Positions 17,100 to 25,634 of a DNA stretch of 64,000 nt are shown one piece after another. The number at the start of each line of letters is the position of its first letter. Position 1 is the stretch's first letter. The DNA is taken from positions 124,001-188,000 of the forward strand of contig NZ_PEND01000002.1 of NCBI RefSeq assembly GCF_002844195.1, given 5' to 3'. Below the pieces are notes generated by a model. That model was not told where the DNA came from and did not search any database. It saw only the letters and a program-made list of their open reading frames with translations. Origin of the DNA: Halegenticoccus soli (GTDB lineage Archaea; Halobacteriota; Halobacteria; Halobacteriales; Haloferacaceae). A program made the position numbers and the translations under genes.

Positions 17100-18683
17100 A
17101 TGGGCGACGAACCGGAGTCGGGCGCGCGTTCCGGCGTTACTGAGCTGTCATCTGACTCGGACAGCGACGGGTCCGTCGAGTCGGACGCCGACCCGGAGGG
17201 CGGCGCTCCGAGCGCGGACGAGGCCGATCCGGAGCCCGATCCCGAGGCGTCGGCCGACGCCGACGCGGACGGCGGTGGATCCGATCCGTCCGACCCCGAC
17301 GGGATCGGCGACGGGGCCGACCGAGACGGCACCGCCGTCGCCTCCGGCGATCCGGACGCGTCCCGCGACGGCGACGCGGCGGCCGGGACGGACGATGACG
17401 AAGGAGAGACCTCGGACGGGGAGGCGGCCGCTGACGAAGGAGAGAGCGCAGCGGAGAAATCGGCCGCGGCGAGGGGGTGGACCGATGACGGGGAAGTGAC
17501 AGCGGACGAAGAATCGACCGCGGACGACGAGACGCCCCCGGACGAAGGAACGGCGGGTTCGACCGACGCGGCCGATCCGGACGTCGATCCGGAGGGTGAC
17601 GGTCCGGTTCTCGACCCGCCGACGAGCGAAGACACGGTGTCCGACGTCGACGAGTACCTCGAAGCGGAGCGGGAACACCTCGACCGGAGGGAGGAGGAGT
17701 TGATCGCCGAGGACCCGTTTCTCGACGCGGACGCCGAGGGGGACGCCCCCCCGGACGGGGACGAACCGCTCGACGCGGCCGAGAGCGCGGCGGCTCTGGA
17801 GTCCGAGGTCGATCCGATTGATCCGCCGGTCGAGCGGCGCGAGGACAAGTTCGGCGTCGAGGAGGTCCCGCCGGGGGAACCGGATCCCGGCTCGGACCCG
17901 GACCCGGTCGGCGGCGGCGACGACTCGCTCGACGACGGACTACTCGGCGACGGCCCCGAGTACGACAAGGAGATGCCCCTGGCGGACCACATCGAGGAGA
18001 TGGTCCGCCGGCTGGGGATCGTCTTCGCCATCGGCGGCTTCGTGACGCTCCTCGCCTTCCCGCTGTCCGACCAGCTCATCAACTTCATGTGGAACAGCCA
18101 CATCCCCGGCGCGGCGACGCCCGGCTCGCGGCTCCGCCCCCGGCTGTACGGCCCCCTCGAACTCGTTCTGACGGAACTGAAGGTCGCTGGCCTGTCGGGG
18201 CTCGTGGTCGGCCTCCCGATGCTCGTCTACCAGACGTACCTGTTCATGAAACCGGGGCTGTACCCGAAAGAGCGGCGCTACTACCTCGCGGCGGTGCCGA
18301 CCAGCCTCGTGCTCGCGCTCGTGGGGATCGCCTTCGCGCACTTCATCGTCCTGCCGACGATCTTCGCGTACTTCACGACGTACACGCAGGACGCGGCCGT
18401 CATCGCCTTCGGCCTCAAGGAGACGTTCAACCTCATCCTCCTGCTCATGGGGTACATGGCGATCGTCTTTCAGATCCCGCTCTTCGTCATGCTGGCGATC
18501 ATGATGAACCTCGTCACCCGGCGGTGGCTGGAGGACAAGCGCCTCATCTTCTGGGGGTCGTTCCTCGGCCTGTCGTTCCTCGTCAGCCCCGACCCGACCG
18601 GCATGGCGCCGATCATCGTCGCCGCGACGATGGTCGCGCTGTTCGAGGGGACGCTCGCGCTGCTGCGCTGGACCGGGAACTGA
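17100..18683 (+). CDS. tatC: TatC with a long acidic N-terminal extension
   Basis: A 527-residue protein. Residues 1 to about 290 are a low-complexity, highly acidic Ser/Asp/Glu/Pro-rich region, presumably cytoplasmic and disordered. From residue 292 (MPLADHIEEMVRRLG) the sequence is a complete six-helix TatC with the signal-peptide-binding motif FMKPGLYPKERR. TatC recognises twin-arginine signal peptides and recruits TatA. It is divergent from tatC2, with a 100-base shared promoter region. No tatA gene is in the window. The acidic extension is far longer than in bacterial TatC, where the N-terminus is a few residues. Confidence 0.94.
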   Translation: MGDEPESGARSGVTELSSDSDSDGSVESDADPEGGAPSADEADPEPDPEASADADADGGGSDPSDPDGIGDGADRDGTAVASGDPDASRDGDAAAGTDDDEGETSDGEAAADEGESAAEKSAAARGWTDDGEVTADEESTADDETPPDEGTAGSTDAADPDVDPEGDGPVLDPPTSEDTVSDVDEYLEAEREHLDRREEELIAEDPFLDADAEGDAPPDGDEPLDAAESAAALESEVDPIDPPVERREDKFGVEEVPPGEPDPGSDPDPVGGGDDSLDDGLLGDGPEYDKEMPLADHIEEMVRRLGIVFAIGGFVTLLAFPLSDQLINFMWNSHIPGAATPGSRLRPRLYGPLELVLTELKVAGLSGLVVGLPMLVYQTYLFMKPGLYPKERRYYLAAVPTSLVLALVGIAFAHFIVLPTIFAYFTTYTQDAAVIAFGLKETFNLILLLMGYMAIVFQIPLFVMLAIMMNLVTRRWLEDKRLIFWGSFLGLSFLVSPDPTGMAPIIVAATMVALFEGTLALLRWTGN

Positions 18684-18790
18684 TACCCCGACCCCGATTC
18701 GGCCGTTCGTTCGACGACGAACTCGCCGAGGGGCGGGCCGGTCGTCGCTCGTGACGTCTCCCCTGACGTATTCGACCGACCGCAATACGT

Positions 18791-18798
18791 GTTTATTA
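18791..18798 (+). promoter_or_regulatory. TATA box for the DoxX gene
   Basis: TTTATTATC lies about 33 bases before the ATG at 18830; this favours 18830 over the ATG at 18812. Confidence 0.5.
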
Positions 18799-18829
18799 TC
18801 TCACAGCTCCATTGGAATGGGTGATTACG

Positions 18830-19324
18830 ATGGTTACTACTGTACACAGAAACGGCGTCTGGGGCTGGAATCCGGTGTTTCTCCGCCTCGCGCTCGGCGT
18901 CCCGCTGGTCGTGGCGGGCGCCGGAAAGCTGCTGAACGTCGGGCCGAAGGCCACCGGGGTCTCCGGGTTCGCGGGCTTCCTCGCCTCGCTCGGGGTCCCG
19001 TTCCCGGAGCTCTTCGCCTGGATCGTCACACTCGTCGAGCTCGTCGGCGGGCTGTTCCTCCTCGCGGGGCTCTTCGTCCGATACGTCGCGGTGCTCGTGG
19101 CCGTCGACATGGCCGTCGCGACGCTGCTCGTCCACGTCCCGAACGGCTTCGCCGTCTCGACCGGCGGGTTCGAGTACACGCTGGTGCTCGCCCTCGTGGC
19201 CCTCGCGGTCGTCTTCAGCGGCCCGGGCAAGCTCTCCCTCGAATACGCGGTCTTCGACCGCGAACTCCTCCCCGGCGGAACCCGCGGCGAAGACGCCGGC
19301 GCGGAAGGGCGAATCCGCGGGTAG
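18830..19324 (+). CDS. DoxX-family membrane protein
   Basis: A 164-residue protein with four membrane helices. The DoxX pattern is visible: LRLALGVPLVVAGAGKL in helix 1, then GFAGFLASLGVPFPELFAWIVTLVELVGGLFLLAGL. DoxX proteins are small membrane subunits linked to quinone or redox reactions, with varied and mostly unproven roles. The C-terminal tail (about 30 residues) is soluble and Gly-rich. A T5 run follows 27 bases after the stop. Confidence 0.85.
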   Translation: MVTTVHRNGVWGWNPVFLRLALGVPLVVAGAGKLLNVGPKATGVSGFAGFLASLGVPFPELFAWIVTLVELVGGLFLLAGLFVRYVAVLVAVDMAVATLLVHVPNGFAVSTGGFEYTLVLALVALAVVFSGPGKLSLEYAVFDRELLPGGTRGEDAGAEGRIRG

Positions 19325-19330
19325 GTTCGC

Positions 19331-19356
19331 CGTCGCCCGAGGCTGACGCCTTTTTC
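19331..19356 (+). terminator. T-run terminator after the DoxX gene
   Basis: A G+C-rich stretch leads into TTTTT at 19351-19355, just past the DoxX stop; the run is unusual for this DNA. Confidence 0.45.
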
Positions 19357-19385
19357 GACGCGTCCGACGCTCTCTCCGCTCGGAA

Positions 19386-19886
19386 TCAGGCCGCGAGGCC
19401 GCCGTCCGAGGTCCGCGCGTCGGCTCCGATTCCCTCCATCAACTCGCCTCTCGCCGCCGCCTCGGCTCGCTCCTTCAGCGCCCCGTTCATCTCCCGGAAG
19501 CCGCGCTCGGTCGCCGGGCCGAGCCAGCGAGCGAGCGGGCCGGCGAGCGCGCCGCGGAACGACTCCGACTGCACGAAGCGCGTCCGATCGCCGTCGTTGA
19601 GGGGTTCGAGCGCGAAGCGGTGCTCCCCGTCGAAGAGTCCCGGCGCGAACAGGTGACCGAGCCACCGGAGCTCCCGGCCGCGTTCGACCGCCGTCACCGT
19701 CGGTCTGAAGCGGGCCGCCGACCGCCCCGGCGGGCGCACTTCGACGACGAGGTGCGCCCCGTAGTTCGGCCTCCCGACGACGGTCAGGAAGGGGTTCCAC
19801 TCGGGGTACCGATCGAACGCCGTGAGCACTCGCCAGACGATCTCGGGGGGCGCGTCGATCTCGGTCGTCGCGCGGATCTCGTGCAT
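19386..19886 (-). CDS. SRPBCC-family (polyketide cyclase/START-like) protein
   Basis: A 166-residue protein with the START-like fold pattern: MHEIRATTEIDAPPEIVWRVL in the first strand and helix, YPEWNPFL after helix 1, and HRFALEPLNDGDRTRFVQSESF in the central sheet, then a long C-terminal helix. Such proteins bind lipids or other hydrophobic ligands; the ligand here is unknown. It stands alone on the minus strand. Confidence 0.85.
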   Translation of the reverse strand: MHEIRATTEIDAPPEIVWRVLTAFDRYPEWNPFLTVVGRPNYGAHLVVEVRPPGRSAARFRPTVTAVERGRELRWLGHLFAPGLFDGEHRFALEPLNDGDRTRFVQSESFRGALAGPLARWLGPATERGFREMNGALKERAEAAARGELMEGIGADARTSDGGLAA

Positions 19887-19991
19887 ACCGTCCTTTCGCC
19901 GTCGGCCGATATGAGTCTCGCGAGCGGGGTTACGAGTGGTGGTGCCGGCGCAGTGAGGCTCTCTTCTCGCTCCCCCGACGGCGGCGCGCCG

Positions 19992-20864
19992 TCACTCGCC
20001 GACGGGGTAGTCCCTGGCGAACACGTCCTCGACGAGCGGTTCGTCCGATTCCTCCGCCGCGGGGCTCACGCTCCCGGTCCGGTAGCCGTGCAGGTCGAGG
20101 GTCACGTGGTCGAACCCGACGTCGGAGAGGTGTTCGCGCGCGGCCCGGACGAAGTCGACGTCGAGGGCCGCCTCCATCTCCTCCGGGGCGATCTCGATTC
20201 GCGCGAGGCCGTCGTGGTCGCGCACGCGGAACTGCGAGAAGCCCCAGGTGCGGAGCAGCCGCTCCGCCTTCTCGACGCGCGAGAGCCGCTCTTCGGTGAC
20301 CGAGAGGCCGGTCGGGATGCGCGAGGAGAGGCAGGCCATCGAGGGCTTGTCGGCGACCGAGAGGTCGTACCGGCGGGCGATCTCCCGAACCTCCTCCTTT
20401 CCGATGCCGTGGGCGAGAAGCGGCGAGAGCACTTCGAGCTCCTCGACTGCGCGCAGGCCGGGCCGGTGGCCTTCCCCGGGGTCCGAGGCGTTCGTCCCGT
20501 CGCAGACCGTCTCGATCCCGAGCTCCCGCGCCCGTTCGTACATCTTGCCGAGCCGCATCGTCCGGCAGTGGTAACACCGCTCGCCGTCGTTCCTGACGAA
20601 GTCCGGGTTGTCCAGCTCGGAGAACTCGACGATCTCGTGTCGGACGCCGATCTCCTCGGCGACCCGCTTCGCGTCCGCGAGCTCCTCCTCGGGGAGCGTC
20701 TCGCTTTTCGCCGTGCAGGCCACGGCGTCCTCGCCGAGCGCGTCGCGCGCCAGCGCGGCGACGACGCTCGAATCGACGCCGCCGGAGAAGGCGATCAGGA
20801 CGCCGTCCCGCGTCGCGAGGTCCTCGCGCGCCGCCTCCAGTTTCTCCTCGACGGTCGTGCTCAT
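19992..20864 (-). CDS. larE: LarE-type ATP-dependent sulfur transferase
   Basis: A 290-residue PP-loop protein with the SGGVDSS nucleotide-binding motif near residue 28. LarE transfers sulfur to build the nickel-pincer cofactor of lactate racemase and related enzymes. The family signatures ERCYHCR (near 95) and KPSMACLSSRIPTG (near 172) hold the cysteines likely to bind a cluster or donate sulfur; which one is sacrificial cannot be decided here. No larB or larC is nearby. The ATG at 20864 gives the family N-terminus. Confidence 0.9.
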   Translation of the reverse strand: MSTTVEEKLEAAREDLATRDGVLIAFSGGVDSSVVAALARDALGEDAVACTAKSETLPEEELADAKRVAEEIGVRHEIVEFSELDNPDFVRNDGERCYHCRTMRLGKMYERARELGIETVCDGTNASDPGEGHRPGLRAVEELEVLSPLLAHGIGKEEVREIARRYDLSVADKPSMACLSSRIPTGLSVTEERLSRVEKAERLLRTWGFSQFRVRDHDGLARIEIAPEEMEAALDVDFVRAAREHLSDVGFDHVTLDLHGYRTGSVSPAAEESDEPLVEDVFARDYPVGE

Positions 20865-21061
20865 GGACGCGATTTATCGTCCGAGCGCAAAAGCCCGTTG
20901 CACCCGGCAGTCGCCGCCTTCGGGCCACGCGCCACCGTCGGAGGCGAGCGAGGCGGCCGGATCGCCGCTCGCGGCGACGACCGTTCCCGGCGCGGCGGCG
21001 GGAACGCCCGACCGCGGCCGACCCGCAACGTTTTGTGCCCGCCGGGGATACCCCGGGGTGA

Positions 21062-23038
21062 ATGGAGTTCGAGGCCATTCCGGGCGTCGGGGAGAAGACG
21101 GCGGCGTCGCTCGCCGAACTCGACGACGCCGAGGCGGCGCTCCGCGACGGCGACGTCGCCGCGCTCGCCCGCGCGCCGGGGATCACCGAGGGCCGGGCGG
21201 CGGCCATCGCGCGGGCCGCCGTTCGGATGGAACATGGCGACGACGGGACGTTCCTCGCGACCGACCGCGCCCGGGAGGTGTACCGCGACGCGCTCTCGTT
21301 GCTCCAGCGGCGGACGGTGACCGACTACGCCGAAAAGCGGCTGGAGACGCTGTTCCCGAGTTCCTCGCGGTCGCGGATCGACGAGGTGCGCGCGTTCGCC
21401 GAGCGGGCGATGGAGCGCGACCCTGATCCGGCGGTGCTGGACGCGCTGGAGGGCGTCGAGCCGCTCCAGTCAACGCCGCCGCGCCGGGTACGCGAGCGGT
21501 GTCTGGCGACGACGGACGCCGAGCGCTACGCCGAGGCCCGCGACGCCGTCCCCGAACTGTCGGCCGAGATCGTCGACGACGGCCGCGACGTCGCGGAGCT
21601 CGCGCGGTCGTACTCGACGGTGATCGTGCTCGACGAGGAGTTCGCCGGCATCGACGTGCCGGGCGACGTGCAGGTCCGCCCCGACGCGCTCTCCCGCCCG
21701 GAGGAGCTCGTCCCCGAGCGGCTGCTCGCCTTCTTCGCCGAGAACCGCGACCGCCTCGAAGCCGCGGCGGCGGTCCACGAGGCGGCGGGGACGGAACCGG
21801 CGTGTCCGCTCGACGCGCTCCGCGACGGCCTCTCGCGCGTCTCCGACGACGGGACGGTCGTCGGCGACGACGAGCTCGACCGGCTGACGGCCGCCGTCGA
21901 CGACCTCGACGCGGCGGTGTCGACGGCCGAGTCGGTCGCGAACGACCACCTCCGCGACGCCATCCGCGAGCAGGACGTGACCATCGAGGGGACGGACTTC
22001 CTCTCGCTCGTCGAGCGGGGCGCGCGGGTCGACTCGCTGCTGTCGCGCGAACTCGCCGACGAGTACGACGAGGCGGTCCGCCGCGCCCGCGAGCACCTGG
22101 TCGACAGCCTCGCGCTCGACCCCGGCGAGGCCGACCTCCTCGACCGGCTGTTCGACGACGAGCCGACCTTCCCCGTCGAGCGCGACGAGGAGGTCGTCGC
22201 CCGGCTCAGGACGGAGCTCGCGGCCGCCCGCGACCGCCGAGCGGCGCGGCTGAAAGCCGATCTCGCGTCCGACCTCGCGGCGCTTCGCGGGCCCGCGGAG
22301 GACCTCGTCCGCGACGCGCTCGAACTCGACGTGGAGCTCGCGGTCTCGCGGTTTGCCCGCGACTTCGACTGCGCGATGCCGGCGTTCGGCGACGCGGGGT
22401 CCGGATTCGCCGTCGAGGGCGGCCGATCGCCGCTCCTCGACGTGGATTTCGAGGCGGTCGACCCCGTCGACTACGAGGTCTCCGGGGTGGCGCTCCTCTC
22501 GGGGGTCAACAGCGGCGGCAAGACGTCGACGCTCGACCTCGTCGCGGTGCTCGTCGTGCTCGCGCACATGGGGCTCCCGGTCCCGGCCGAGCGGTTCGAA
22601 CTCGGGCGGATCGAGGAGCTCCACTACTACGCCAAGAGCCAGGGGACGCTCGACGCGGGCGCGTTCGAGAGCACCCTCCGGGACTTCGCCGACCTGACCG
22701 CGGGCGCGGAGCGGCGGCTGGTGCTCGTCGACGAGCTGGAGAGCATCACCGAACCCGGCGCGAGCGCGAAGATCATCGCCGGCATCCTGGAGGCGCTCGA
22801 CCGGCAGGGCGCGACGGCGGTGTTCGTCTCGCACCTCGCGGGCGAGATCCGCGAGACGGCCGACTTCGACGTCGCGGTGGACGGCATCGAGGCGGTGGGA
22901 CTGGTCGACGGCGAACTCCGGGTGAATCGCTCGCCCGTCAAGGGCACGCTCGCCCGGTCGACCCCCGAACTCATCGTGGAGAAGCTGTCGGACGAGAGCG
23001 ACCTCGACTTCTACGACCGGCTCCTGGACAAATTTTAG
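21062..23038 (+). CDS. MutS-family ATPase with N-terminal helix-hairpin-helix (archaeal MutS5-like)
   Basis: A 658-residue protein. Residues 1-55 carry two helix-hairpin-helix motifs (IPGVGEKTAASLAEL, APGITEGRAAAIARA) for DNA binding. Residues 150-450 form the helical core/lever region. The C-terminal ABC-type ATPase has Walker A GVNSGGKTST (near 482) and Walker B VLVDELESITEPG (near 556), then the VFVSHLAGE switch region. It lacks the N-terminal mismatch-recognition domain, so a role in recombination or branched DNA is more likely than classic mismatch repair. The tnpB element begins right after its stop. Confidence 0.88.
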   Translation: MEFEAIPGVGEKTAASLAELDDAEAALRDGDVAALARAPGITEGRAAAIARAAVRMEHGDDGTFLATDRAREVYRDALSLLQRRTVTDYAEKRLETLFPSSSRSRIDEVRAFAERAMERDPDPAVLDALEGVEPLQSTPPRRVRERCLATTDAERYAEARDAVPELSAEIVDDGRDVAELARSYSTVIVLDEEFAGIDVPGDVQVRPDALSRPEELVPERLLAFFAENRDRLEAAAAVHEAAGTEPACPLDALRDGLSRVSDDGTVVGDDELDRLTAAVDDLDAAVSTAESVANDHLRDAIREQDVTIEGTDFLSLVERGARVDSLLSRELADEYDEAVRRAREHLVDSLALDPGEADLLDRLFDDEPTFPVERDEEVVARLRTELAAARDRRAARLKADLASDLAALRGPAEDLVRDALELDVELAVSRFARDFDCAMPAFGDAGSGFAVEGGRSPLLDVDFEAVDPVDYEVSGVALLSGVNSGGKTSTLDLVAVLVVLAHMGLPVPAERFELGRIEELHYYAKSQGTLDAGAFESTLRDFADLTAGAERRLVLVDELESITEPGASAKIIAGILEALDRQGATAVFVSHLAGEIRETADFDVAVDGIEAVGLVDGELRVNRSPVKGTLARSTPELIVEKLSDESDLDFYDRLLDKF

Positions 23039-23215
23039 CTGAATTGAGGCGCTAAGCCCCCTTCCTCAACGCCCAAGCGAAGCGAGGGCGTAGGGAGGGG
23101 ATACAGCGTCCCCAGAACGCTTCGCGTTCTGGTGTGCGGACGAGACGCAAAGCGTCTCGTCAACGCCGCACGTTTGTTCATGTACTCTACGACGGCAGGC
23201 CCACAACGTTCTATC

Positions 23216-23228
23216 GGTATCTTTATCG
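23216..23228 (+). promoter_or_regulatory. TATA box inside the tnpB element
   Basis: GGTATCTTTATCG lies about 30 bases before the GTG at 23252, and supports that start for the small RHH gene. Confidence 0.5.
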
Positions 23229-23251
23229 AGTATTGTGTGTATCATACTTGT

Positions 23252-23377
23252 GTGGCAACGCGCAAGAACATCACTGTCCGCGACGACCAAGAGGAGTGGA
23301 TTCAGGAGAACCACCTGAATCTCTCTCGTTTCGTCCAAGACAAATTGGACGAACTTATCGAGGAACGCGAGGACTGA
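23252..23377 (+). CDS. Small ribbon-helix-helix protein accompanying tnpB
   Basis: A 41-residue protein starting at GTG: VATRKNITVRDDQEEWIQEN then SRFVQDKLDELIEERED, a minimal strand-helix-helix RHH unit. Its stop overlaps the tnpB ATG by one base (TGATG), so the two are translationally coupled. Similar short RHH genes precede tnpB in many haloarchaeal IS elements (from memory), and presumably repress the element. Confidence 0.7.
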   Translation: MATRKNITVRDDQEEWIQENHLNLSRFVQDKLDELIEERED

Positions 23378-24675
23378 TGTACTACGCCTACAAGTATCGA
23401 CTCAAGCCGTCCGACGCCCACCGCGAGGAGTTGGACCGCCACCGCGATATTTGTCGGCAACTGTACAATCACGCGCTCTACCGCTTCAACCAAATCCCCG
23501 AGGACGCAGGAACCCTCAATCAGCGCGTTCGGTCCATCCGCGATGAACTACCCGGTCTCAAAGGCTGGTGGGATGGCCTCTCGGACGTGTACTCGACAGT
23601 TCTTCAGACCACCGTCATGCGGATTGAGCAGAACATCACGTCTCTCGGGAAACTCAAACAGAACGGCTACGGTGTCGGCCAACTCAAGTGGAAGCCACCA
23701 CGAGAGTTCCGCAGTTTCACGTACAGTCAGTCTGGCTTCAAGCTCGACAAGAAGGGCGGTCAGACTGTCCTGTGCCTCTCGAAACTCGCGGATATACCGA
23801 TTCGGCTTCACCGCGCCATCCCCGACGACGCGACACTCAAGCAGGTCACGCTCAAGAAGGAACCGACGGGCGAGTGGTTCGCCACGTTCGGCGTCGAAAT
23901 GGACCGTGAACCACCTGAACCGCCTGAGAATCCCGAGCGGTGTGCCGGTATCGACGTAGGGATTCTCACGTACGCCCACGATACGGACGGCATGGCGGTC
24001 GGGTCGCTCGACCTCTCGAACGAACGTGAACGCTTGGAGCGCGAGCAACGGAAGCTCTCGCGCAAACAGCACGGGTCGAACAACTACGAGAAGCAACGGC
24101 GTCGAGTCGCGGAGTGTCACGCCGATCTCCGACGGAAGCGCCGCGACTTCCTGCACAAGCTCTCGAACTACTACGCTCGGGAGTACGACCTCGTAGCTGT
24201 CGAAGATTTGAACGTGAAGGGGATGGTGGAATCGCCGTCGAACAGTCGAAACACGGCGTCTGCGGCGTGGCGGACGTTCCTCTCGCTACTCGAATACAAG
24301 TGCGAGCGCGAGGGGACGCACTCCGTGGCGGTCAACCCGAGAGGGACGACCAAGGAGTGCGCATCGTGCGGAGTCTCGACGGAGAAGCCGTTGTGGGTCC
24401 GTGAACATTCCTGTCCTGCCTGCGGGTTTGAGGCGGACAGGGACGCGAACGCGGCGTGGAACATTCTTTCTCGCGGCCTCGAAGATATAGGAGTGGGATA
24501 CTCCGAATCAACGTCCTCAGAAACGCTTCGCGGTTCTGATGGGCTGCGAAAATCACTACGTGATTTTCGAACGCCTGTGGAGACTGCGCTCCCTGTGGAT
24601 ACGCCTGTATCTGCAAAGCGCGTCGTGGAAGCAGGAAGCCCTCCCCTCAAGCGCGAGCCGTCAGGCGAGCGGTAG
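23377..24675 (+). CDS. tnpB: TnpB RNA-guided nuclease of an IS200/IS605-type element
   Basis: A 432-residue TnpB. The RuvC-like catalytic positions are intact: Asp in CAGIDVGILTYA (near 192), Glu in DLVAVEDLNVKGM (near 274) and Asp in ADRDANAAWNIL (near 353). The zinc finger CASCG..CPACG lies between the last two. TnpB is the ancestor-type RNA-guided DNA nuclease that keeps such elements in place. The last 60 codons run through hairpins at the right end, where the guide (omega) RNA is normally encoded. It appears functional. Confidence 0.93.
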   Translation: MYYAYKYRLKPSDAHREELDRHRDICRQLYNHALYRFNQIPEDAGTLNQRVRSIRDELPGLKGWWDGLSDVYSTVLQTTVMRIEQNITSLGKLKQNGYGVGQLKWKPPREFRSFTYSQSGFKLDKKGGQTVLCLSKLADIPIRLHRAIPDDATLKQVTLKKEPTGEWFATFGVEMDREPPEPPENPERCAGIDVGILTYAHDTDGMAVGSLDLSNERERLEREQRKLSRKQHGSNNYEKQRRRVAECHADLRRKRRDFLHKLSNYYAREYDLVAVEDLNVKGMVESPSNSRNTASAAWRTFLSLLEYKCEREGTHSVAVNPRGTTKECASCGVSTEKPLWVREHSCPACGFEADRDANAAWNILSRGLEDIGVGYSESTSSETLRGSDGLRKSLRDFRTPVETALPVDTPVSAKRVVEAGSPPLKREPSGER

Positions 24676-24685
24676 GGTAGTTCAC
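24500..24685 (+). ncRNA. Candidate omega (guide) RNA at the right end of the tnpB element
   Basis: In this family the guide RNA overlaps the 3' end of tnpB and runs out of the element. Here two hairpins are visible (AGAACGC-like arms near 24522-24537, and a perfect CGAAAATCAC stem with a TAC loop at 24547-24569), then the right-end hairpin and terminal TTCAC. The exact 5' end is not visible; the guide would begin with the bases after about 24685. Confidence 0.5.
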
Positions 24686-24692
24686 CTCCCCC

Positions 24693-25436
24693 TCACGTCG
24701 CCTTCGCCTCGACGCTCAGCGCGTGGTAGAGGCTCGGTCCGAGCAGGATCGTCGCGCCGGCGACGACCCACGCCGTCGACGCCGCTTCGCCGCCGGCCGC
24801 GACGGTGCCACGGAACGCGACGACGCCACCGATCGCGACGGCGACGCCGAGCGCGAGTCCCGCGACGACCAGCCGGCGCCGGAGGCGGTACCCGAGCGGT
24901 GCGCCGCGGGCGTTCAGGTACAGGCCGCCGCCGAGAAACAGCGCGAGCGCCGTGAGCGAGCCGAGCAGCGGCGCGCCGACGAGGACGCCGTACCCGACCG
25001 TTGCGGCGGCCACGAGGGCGGCGAGCGCGAACGTCGCCCGGGGCGAAAGCGGGTTGCGCCGCTCCCCGTAGCCGACGTGGTACGCCGCCGCCGGGAGCGC
25101 CAACGCACCGGCGACGACCGCCCCGAGGAGGACTCGCCGCGGCGTCGAGGCCGGCGGCCCGTCGAGCGCGACGACCGCCCAGACGGTCGCGCCGGCGGTC
25201 GCGCCCCCGAGCAGCACCGCGTCCGGTCGGAGCACGTCCGTCGGGTCGTCCGCGTGTCGGACGGCGTGCGCGACGAACGGGAACCCGACGGCGAGCGCCG
25301 CCAGCGTCGTCGCGGGGAGATCGCCGGTGAGGACGACACCCGAGACGAAGAGCGACAGCGCGAGGAAGACGCCCGTCACGAGCGCCAGTTCGGGTGCGCG
25401 GCGGGACACGCCGCAGAATCGGAGGGCGGCGAACAA
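24693..25436 (-). CDS. Multi-pass membrane protein of unknown function
   Basis: A 247-residue, strongly hydrophobic protein with about eight membrane helices joined by very short loops (for example LALVTGVFLALSLFVSGVVL and LGSLTALALFLGGGLYL). No transporter or enzyme motif is visible. It ends right beside the tnpB element, whose right end is eight bases away, so the insertion lies between two convergent genes. Confidence 0.72.
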   Translation of the reverse strand: MFAALRFCGVSRRAPELALVTGVFLALSLFVSGVVLTGDLPATTLAALAVGFPFVAHAVRHADDPTDVLRPDAVLLGGATAGATVWAVVALDGPPASTPRRVLLGAVVAGALALPAAAYHVGYGERRNPLSPRATFALAALVAAATVGYGVLVGAPLLGSLTALALFLGGGLYLNARGAPLGYRLRRRLVVAGLALGVAVAIGGVVAFRGTVAAGGEAASTAWVVAGATILLGPSLYHALSVEAKAT

Positions 25437-25604
25437 AGCACTTCCGCGCGGGCGGTTCGAGGATCGGACGCGCGGTTCGGGGGCGGGTGCGCGGCGGAAT
25501 CGCGGTCCGGTGTGCGGGAGAATCGCCGTCGGGCGACGACCTCCGTCCCGCCGCCGGGCTCGCCGCCGTTCGGCCGCGTCGGCGGCGCTCGCGAAGGCGC
25601 AAGC

Positions 25605-25612
25605 GTTTATAC
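25605..25612 (+). promoter_or_regulatory. TATA box for the TRAM gene
   Basis: GTTTATAC lies about 27 bases before the ATG at 25635, supporting a leaderless start there. Confidence 0.65.
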
Positions 25613-25634
25613 GCCGCCCGAATTACTCGCGGAT

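Larger units (their letters stand above)
23040..24685 (+). mobile_element. IS200/IS605-type (IS1341 group) element with tnpB and a small RHH gene
   Basis: The element fills the space between the MutS-like gene (stop 23036-23038) and the convergent membrane gene (stop at 24693). The left part has an imperfect hairpin (about 23057-23101) and two perfect small hairpins near 23113-23132 and 23137-23158; the right part has GGAAGC, another hairpin and a terminal TTCAC. There is no tnpA, so it is not self-mobile by itself. Codon use is less G+C-rich than in neighbouring genes. Confidence 0.8.
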
